Shown here: positions 58,245 through 64,000 of the stretch, piece by piece | Numbering within the stretch: position 1 is the stretch's first letter | Layout: every line of letters begins with the position of its first letter | Assembly: GCA_033065855.1 (NCBI GenBank) | Contig: JAVXUO010001186.1 | Location: 186,001 to 250,000, forward strand | Length of the DNA stretch: 64,000 bases | Direction of reading: 5' to 3' | Source of the DNA: Escallonia rubra | Lineage: Eukaryota > Streptophyta > Magnoliopsida > Escalloniales > Escalloniaceae | Position numbers and translations under genes: made by a program | Notes under the pieces: model-generated | What the model was told of the DNA's origin: nothing | Databases searched by the model: none | Seen by the model: only the letters and a program-made list of their open reading frames with translations

Positions 58245-58700
58245 ACCGAGTCGCCGCCCGCCGCTCGCCGGAGTTTTGGCCGCCGGTGGACTGTTGGAGT
58301 GAAGACTGAAGACCGAAGTCGCCGACTCGCCGTCGGTGTAGATCCGAGGTCACTGGGTCCTTGCCGCCGGCGGTGGACTGTTGGAGTGAAGACTGAAGAC
58401 CGAAGTCGCCGACTCGCCGTCGACGTAGATCCGGGGTCACTGGGTCCTTGCCGACTCGCCGTCGCCCGTCGGCGTAGATCTAGAAAACGAGAGAGAGCCC
58501 GTGAGGCGCCGAAGTGGGTTCGTCGTGGGTGTCGCCGTGCCGGAGGAGTGAGCCGAAGTGGGTTCATGGCTGCCGGAGTGAGGCGCCGATCGGTGTCTCG
58601 GTCGGTGAGAAGAGAGAGTCTCAGATCAGAGAGAGAGCTGAAGAGCCGAAGAGAGAGAGAGAGAGAGAGCCGAAGAGAGAGAGAGAGCCGAAAAAGTGTG
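58245..58700. repeat. GC-rich piece with about 78-bp duplication inside the hAT element
   Basis: The unit GTGGACTGTTGGAGTGAAGA, GACCGAAGTCGCCGACTCGC, GTAGATCCG, then GGTCACTGGGTCCTTGCCG occurs twice in tandem (about 58280-58455). It is followed by (GA)n runs near 58625-58690. Read on the minus strand, a CT-rich leader precedes an open frame (58199-58567) resembling a captured 5' exon, but no family is recognised. Confidence 0.5.
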
Positions 58701-59009
58701 AAAAATATGGAAAAATACTATATATATTTTTTTATTTTTTTCAAAATCTGAGGGGGGGCTATAGCCCCCTCTCGTACAACTGTAGCTCCGCCCATGGCTC
58801 CAATTAAAGAAGACAAAACAAATATGTAAGTGGTATTACTTGAGGCAAGATTTGGATTGCAAAATGGTGGCTTTGATTTGTTCTCAGCTGATTACATGAA
58901 TCTGTGAGGTGTTTGGAAAAGAGACTGGTGGGGATGATATGGTGTATGTTAGATGCACCAAACACGTGAAAAATACCAAGGCCCAAAATTAATTCGGGCT
59001 CTGATACAC

Positions 59010-59517
59010 TGATGACGAAAACTCCTTGCATCTTGATTGGATGATAACGATCTCTACAAAACTCAGGTGGCAAGATATGTACAATTATGAAAAAGAGAAT
59101 ATGATTGTAGTTGAGATGGGTTTTCTCCGGGAACTGGTATACAGAAGTGATTTTATGATGTGTAGATGGTGGCTCTTTATAGAGAGAGAAATCTTATCTC
59201 TGAAAAAGTAACTTTTGAGTCATGGGAACATGTCTCCATGTTTTTAGAGCTCACTATCTGATAATCACTTCAACCTCACTCCCTACGGTCAATAAAGGCT
59301 AAAAACACTCTGAGAGTTTTATACATAACCGACCAACTAGTTGACTGTGTCTTTTACTTTTCATAAGACCATTCTAGTTAAGTTACCCAAAGACTAACTA
59401 GTCATGACCAAAAAAATAAATTAGCACATGAGAATTCTTTTATCCTATGGTTTGAGGCTAGTTTATCCTTCAAACCATGACTTTATTTTATATGGCTTAT
59501 AGCCACACAATCCAACC
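59010..59517 (-). repeat. Copia 5' LTR
   Basis: Partner of 51739-52265; it ends at the GCTAG duplication. Relative to the partner it lacks about 16 bases next to the primer-binding site. Confidence 0.85.
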
Positions 59518-59522
59518 GCTAG

Positions 59523-60377
59523 TTGTTGTACTACTTTGGAGTTTTGTTCAAATTGCTTCGTAATTACCTTTGTTGCTATTTGAGTTCGTAATTCGTAATT
59601 TGCATATGATCATTAAGATGAACAACCTTTTGTTAAAAAGGGAGTCTTTTAAGACTTTTGTAGTCACTTCGGTGACTCTTGCAGTCACTTAGTGACTTTT
59701 GTAGTTACTCTATAGTCATCTCATGACTTAGTAACTTTTGTAGTCACTTTAAGTGGCTTTTGGATAGTCCTCGTGATGACGGCTGTTACGCTACTGATAT
59801 GTGTTTCATACCTTCGGGTTTTGTGTTCGATTTGGGTTCTTTGGACCACTTAATGATCATTTCGTATATTTGTTTCGCCTCATTTGCATTATTGTCAATT
59901 GCTATCGCTTATTCATCACAGTTTTGGCTTCGTTTCGGAATATGAATAAATGTATTTGCTTTCCATTTGATTTCTTACTGGGCTATTTCAGCTCATCCCC
60001 TATTTGTTTGATTTGTCCCTTACCACAAGTGATAGACATGATTAGAAGCTTGGCACACTTGGGGAAAATTAGAGCTTCTATTTTGTTAGCATATTAGAAC
60101 AATGTATTTCTTTTTGAGAACTTCACCCAAAAATTTGGGTAATTTGATTTGGAAATAGAACTTTTGTAATAGCCTTTGGAGATGGATTATCATTTTGTAT
60201 CAGTTGGATTTGTAAGAGGCTAGGTTGTAATTAAGCCTCTATCTTTTGGAGATATTTTGTCGCTTCAGGATTAGATGCTCTGCTTATACCTTGGTGTAAT
60301 TAAGTATTTATTAGAATGCATATGATATAGGACTTGGAAAATTTTTGGTAACGGCTCCTAGGGTCGGGGGCGTTACA
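59523..60377 (+). repeat. Gypsy 5' LTR, right part
   Basis: Sequence between the Copia target duplication and the primer-binding site, ending GTCGGGGGCGTTACA. It would be continuous with sequence left of 51734 before the Copia insertion. Short frames inside (59760-60097) are not genes. Confidence 0.65.
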
Positions 60378-60380
60378 GTT

Positions 60381-60393
60381 TGGTATCAGAGCC
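60381..60393 (+). other. Gypsy primer-binding site (initiator Met tRNA)
   Basis: TGGTATCAGAGCC, complementary to the 3' end of plant initiator tRNA-Met, three bases after the LTR end. It starts minus-strand DNA synthesis. Confidence 0.85.
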
Positions 60394-60503
60394 TAGGTTA
60401 AAGATTCTGTAGACTCTTAGAACTGGTTTAAGACATGTTAGTTTAAAGCTTCCACGCTTGTTAGGATTAGTGCATGATTAGTGTGTAAGCATTAGGCTTA
60501 TTT

Positions 60504-63500
60504 ATGCTTATGGTGCTAATCAGGATGAGTAACCGCGGTGTAATTCGTGGTTGCAGAGGAGGCCGGGGAGGCCGAGGTGGAAGAGGAGATGAAGAACCCA
60601 ACGCTACACAGGTTGCAGCTAATGCTGCGATATTGAAACAGTTCATGAGTTTGCGGCCAAATAATTTCGATAAGGCTGTGGGTCCTGTGGCTGTGGAGAC
60701 TTGGGGTTTAATGAGTTGGATAATGTATTCGAGGTGATTGGGTGATCAGACAAACAGAAGGTAAAGTTAGCAATTTTTCAGTTGACAGGCGAGACAGACC
60801 AATGGCGGAAGATGACCTCAAGGATGATGACGGTAGAAGATAAAGGAGATATCACATGGAAAGCATTTCAAGACTGCTTCTTCACAAAGTATGAGGAGCA
60901 GTTTGCTCGACTTTTAAGATTTGCTTCGCATGTTGTTCAAGACGAGAGTCATCATGTAAGCAAGTTTCGAGATGGACTGCGTTTTGAGATAAGGCGACAT
61001 ATGTCTATTCTGGATAACCCTACATGTGCACAAGTGGTGGATGGGGCGCAACGTCTGGAGCGAATTCATGAGGAAGAACTACGCATCTGGGAAGACAAGA
61101 GAAAGAAGAGGGACCATAATAAAGCGAACTCGGGAAGTGGAAGGAAACCACCACAAGATGCAAAGAGAAGATAGTTAGGGGGATTGGGGCAAAAGCAGCA
61201 GACTCAAAGCAGTACTAGGAATTGCACTACTTGTGGGAATTATCATGGGAACTCGCCCTGCTATAAAGACACGGAAGCGTGTTATAATTGCGGAGCAGTG
61301 ACACACATAGCCAGAAACTGCACAAGGCCCTATCGTGATCCAAAGTGGAATAAGAAAGAAGATGATAAACCAAAAGCACAAGAAGGGTCTGTCCGAGTCT
61401 GTCATGACGACTCGTGAGGCGGGAGCGTCAAATGCTGTAGTAACATCTACCTTTAAAGTCTGGACTAAGAAGGCATTTATGCTACTAGATCTCGGTGCCA
61501 CACACTCATTTGTTTTGGCATCTTTTTGTGAGCATTTGACTGTTAGACCTAGAAGCTTGGAAATCGAACTCTATGTAGATACCCCCATTGGAAAATCCGT
61601 GGTTGCCTCTAGAGTGTATAATTCTTGCTCCATCATTGTCGATGATAGGATGTTGACGGTGGACTTAATTCCGCTAGATATGAAGGACTTCGATGTGATT
61701 TTGGACATGGATTGGTTATCTTACAATCATGCCAGGGTAGACTGCTTTAGTAAGGAAGTTCTATTTTCGATTCCAAACTAGCCTGAATTTTAGATCCAGG
61801 GGGCTAGAGTCAGTACCCTACCTAATTTAATTTCCTCTATGCGCGCAAAACGTCTTCTGAGGAAGGGTTATAGAGGTTATTTGGCTCACATCCATGACAC
61901 TCACATAACCGAAGTCAGGCTAGAAAACATCCATGTGGTTCGTGACTTTTCGAAAGTGTTTCCAAAAGACTTGTCTGGTCTTCCACCTTATAGGGAGATC
62001 GAGTTCACTATTGACTTGATTCATGTTGCAGCACCTATCTTTAAAGCACCATACAGATGACTTCTACTGAACTCAAGGAACTAAAGGAGCAGTTACAAGA
62101 ACTTTTAGACAAGGGTATGATTCGTCCTAGTGTGTCTCAATGGTGTTCAGCGGTACTATTTGTTAAGAAAAGGGATGGGAGCATGCGTTTGTGTATCGAC
62201 TATAGGGAGCTTAATCACCTGATAGTCCGAAATAAATATCCTCTGCCTAGAATCGACGACCTATTCGATAAACTTCAAGGTGCAAAGTATTTCTCAAATA
62301 TAGACCTTCGATCGGGGTACCATAAACTTAAGGTGAAGAAGGAAGATGTACCAAATACTACCTTTAGGACGCGGTATGCATGGCCATTATAAATTTTAAG
62401 TAATGCCTTTTGGTCTAATGAATGCTTCGGCTGCATTTATGGACCTTATGAACAGGGTGTTTAAAAAGTACCTGGATCAATTTGTGATTGTCTTTATAGA
62501 TGATATCTTGGTTTATTCCAAGAGCAGGGAGGAGCATGAAAGACATTTGACTTTAGTTTTGCAGATTTTGAAGGAAGCTAAACTCTATGCCAAGTCCAAG
62601 AAGTCTGAATTTTCATTAAAACATGTTTCCTTCTTGGGTCATGTAGTGACTAAAGATGGAATATCTGTGGATCCTACTAAGATTGAAGCAATTGTGAATT
62701 AGGAGCGACCGACTTCAACGATAGAGATTAAAAGCTTTTTGGGACTGGCTGGTTATTATAGGAGGTTTGTTGAAGGTTTTTCTAGCATCTCTACTCCTTT
62801 GACCAAGTTGACAAGAAAAGTACGCCAAATTTTTATGGACAGAAGAATGTGAAAAGAGTTTTCAAGATTTAAAGAAGCGTTTAGTTTCAGCACCAGTCCT
62901 TACATTGCCATCTGGATCTGTGGGGTTCGTTATCTATAGTGATGCATCACGAACAAGGACTCGGTTGTGTGCTTTTGCAATAGGGTAAGGTAATTTCTTA
63001 TGCCTCTAGACAACTTAAACAGTATGAGCTAAATTATCCTACCCATGACTTAGAGCTAGCAGCTTTGATTTTTGCACTAAGGATTTGGCGTCATTATTTG
63101 TACGGTGAACCGTGTGAGATTTATATGGATCATAAGAGTTTGAAATACATCTTCACACAAAAAGAGTTAAACATGAGACAGATACGGTGGTTGGAATTGT
63201 TGAAGGACTATGATTGCACCGTTTTGTACCATCCAGGTAAAGCCAATGTTGTGGCAGATGCACTAAGTAGAAAGAGTACATGAAGACTTTCTGTTATGCT
63301 TACTACACAACCTCATTTGTTGGAAGAATTGGAGAAGTTAGAAGTCGATGTAAGATTTCCTAATTTCGGTGGATATTTAGCACATTTGGAAGTTTAACAA
63401 TCATTGATAGAGAGAGTTAAGGTGGCTCAAGCGTCAGACCCTGAATTGGTTAAGATTAGTGACAGAGTTAAAGAATGTGGTTACACGGACTTCAGATTGG

Positions 63501-64000
63501 ATAATGAGGGTATTCTTCGTATGGGTTCTCGACTGTGTTCCCTTGAATCCAGAATTGTAGAAAGAGATTCTCTCAGACGGTTATAGTTCACCTTTTGCAG
63601 TTCACCTAGGTAGTACCAAGATATACCAGAACTTAGGGGATGTTTATTGGTGGAATAACACGAAAAGAGAGGTAGCGGACTTTATGGCTAAACGTTTGGT
63701 GTGTCAGCGGATTAGAGTAGAGCACTAGAGACCCATTGGGATGTTGCAACCACTTTCTATCCCTGAGTGGAAGTGGGATCATATAATGATGGTTTTTATG
63801 GTCGGACTACTGCCAACTACAAAGCGACACGATGCAATATGGTCGGTAGTTGACCGTTTAACCAAATCAGTTCACTTTTTGGCCATAAAGAACAAAGATT
63901 CGATCGAGGTACTTGCTAACCTGTACATTCGAGAAATACTTAGTTTGCACGGAGTGCTTTTATCTATTGTGTTGGACAGAGACCCAAGATTTACTTCACA
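60504..64000 (+). pseudogene. Ty3/gypsy gag-pol, broken and cut by the window edge
   Basis: Gag has an Arg/Gly-rich start, then R-P-N-N-F-D and L-T-G-E-T-D-Q-W, and a zinc knuckle C-Y-N-C-G-A-V-T-H-I-A-R-N-C (about 61280). Protease reads L-L-D-L-G-A-T-H-S-F (usual D-S-G). RT has [18 protein letters not shown] and F-I-D-D-I-L-V-Y-S (about 62495). RNase H ends near 63283 with V-A-D-A-L-S-R-K-S. The integrase has the L-G-S-T-K-I-Y region and V-V-D-R-L-T-K-S, but the catalytic M-D-F site reads M-V-F (about 63793), so the first Asp is lost. Stops and frame shifts occur near 60735, 61172, 61781, 62390, 62700 and 63587. The gag-protease-RT-RNase H-integrase order is that of Ty3/gypsy. The 3' end and LTR lie outside. 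Confidence 0.88.

Larger units (their letters stand above)
57557..58796. mobile_element. hAT-type element, 1240 bp, 8-bp TSD
   Basis: Begins CAGGGGCGGAGCCAGG (57557) and ends GTAGCTCCGCCCATG (58796), imperfect inverted ends of the CAGGGGCGGAGC type. GCTCCAAG (57549-57556) and GCTCCAAT (58797-58804) form an 8-bp target duplication with one change. It lies in the 5' leader of the Copia element. It contains tandem repeats on the left and a GC-rich piece on the right but no transposase, so it is non-autonomous. Superfamily is inferred from ends and target length. Confidence 0.8.
51739..59517 (-). mobile_element. Copia retrotransposon, TSD GCTAG
   Basis: GCTAG occurs at 51734-51738 and 59518-59522, a 5-bp target duplication. 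The 3' LTR (51739-52265) reads on the minus strand TGTTGGATTGTGTGG to AATTCTTCA. The 5' LTR (59010-59517) matches it but lacks about 16 bases at its inner end and has one changed terminal base. A polypurine tract AAGTGGGAGA (52266-52275, minus) abuts the 3' LTR, and a TATCAGAGCC-type initiator-tRNA binding site (about 58994-59008, minus) abuts the 5' LTR. The many differences between the LTRs show it is not recent. It contains a TRIM dimer and a hAT element. Confidence 0.88.
51005..64000 (+). mobile_element. Ty3/gypsy retrotransposon, 5' part, split by Copia
   Basis: The 5' LTR ends GGGGGCGTTACA at 60377, followed by a primer-binding site and gag-pol to the window edge. The LTR is interrupted at GCTAG by the Copia element, so its left part lies left of 51734. 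Its first base is uncertain; TGTTGGAAAATAG at 51005 is a candidate, which would make the LTR about 1.6 kb. The leader-like AAATAGTTTCCC and GAGGGAGAGGGAGAGGG (51515-51615) would fall within it. The 3' LTR is beyond the window. Confidence 0.65.

Noticed and set aside
58199-58567. Arg-rich minus-strand protein in the hAT element
   Set aside because: GC-rich duplicated sequence with no family resemblance; kept only as a repeat or captured-sequence note.

Overview
This is a repeat-rich nuclear window from a dicot plant. The evidence is spliced genes with GT-AG introns, many plant-type transposons (CACTA, hAT, Copia, Ty3/gypsy, TRIM, MITEs, LINE fragments) nested in one another, a plant mobile domain (PMD) gene, and very few host genes. 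The host genes that remain point to a gametophytic self-incompatibility (S) locus or a relic of one: two FBA-type F-box genes resembling S-locus F-box (SLF) genes lie on either side of a class III S-RNase-like T2 ribonuclease pseudogene. The species cannot be named from the sequence. Families using S-RNase/SLF (Plantaginaceae, Solanaceae, Rosaceae, Rubiaceae, Rutaceae) are candidates.

Layout. 0-13.7 kb holds remains of an autonomous CACTA (En/Spm) element: a broken TNP2-type transposase (1.37-5.06 kb), a broken spliced Transposase_24-type second protein (9.5-12.5 kb), and a CACTA 3' end at 13664. Smaller inverted-repeat elements, a C/A-rich block and LINE scraps lie among them. 13.7-27.7 kb is copy A of a duplicated F-box segment. 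Copy A was inflated by a 7.5-kb CACTA element (13948-21462), itself carrying a second 3.6-kb CACTA (16642-20256) with a B3-domain gene, and by a 3-kb solo LTR (21797-24805) carrying a MITE. The F-box gene of copy A (25458-26573) has two nonsense codons. 28.4-36.7 kb is a GC-rich island of long tandem arrays followed by a broken PMD transposon gene. 37-42.2 kb contains a MITE, duplicated S-RNase promoter fragments and the S-RNase pseudogene (41399-42167). 43.3-44.3 kb is a large C/A-rich, G-poor block. 46.2-49.2 kb is copy B of the F-box segment, with an intact 368-aa F-box gene (47324-48430). From about 51 kb to the end lies a Ty3/gypsy element whose 5' LTR was split by a Copia element (51739-59517). 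The Copia element in turn contains a head-to-head TRIM dimer (53604-54574) and a hAT element (57557-58796).

How the parts relate. Copy B supplies the pre-insertion (empty) sites for the CACTA element and for the solo LTR of copy A, so both insertions and their target duplications (AAT; GCCAT) can be read directly. If this is an S-locus, the F-box proteins would be pollen subunits of SCF ubiquitin ligases and the ribonuclease the style determinant. Here the ribonuclease and one F-box are dead, so the haplotype as shown would lack this S-RNase. Dense nested transposons fit a recombination-suppressed region.
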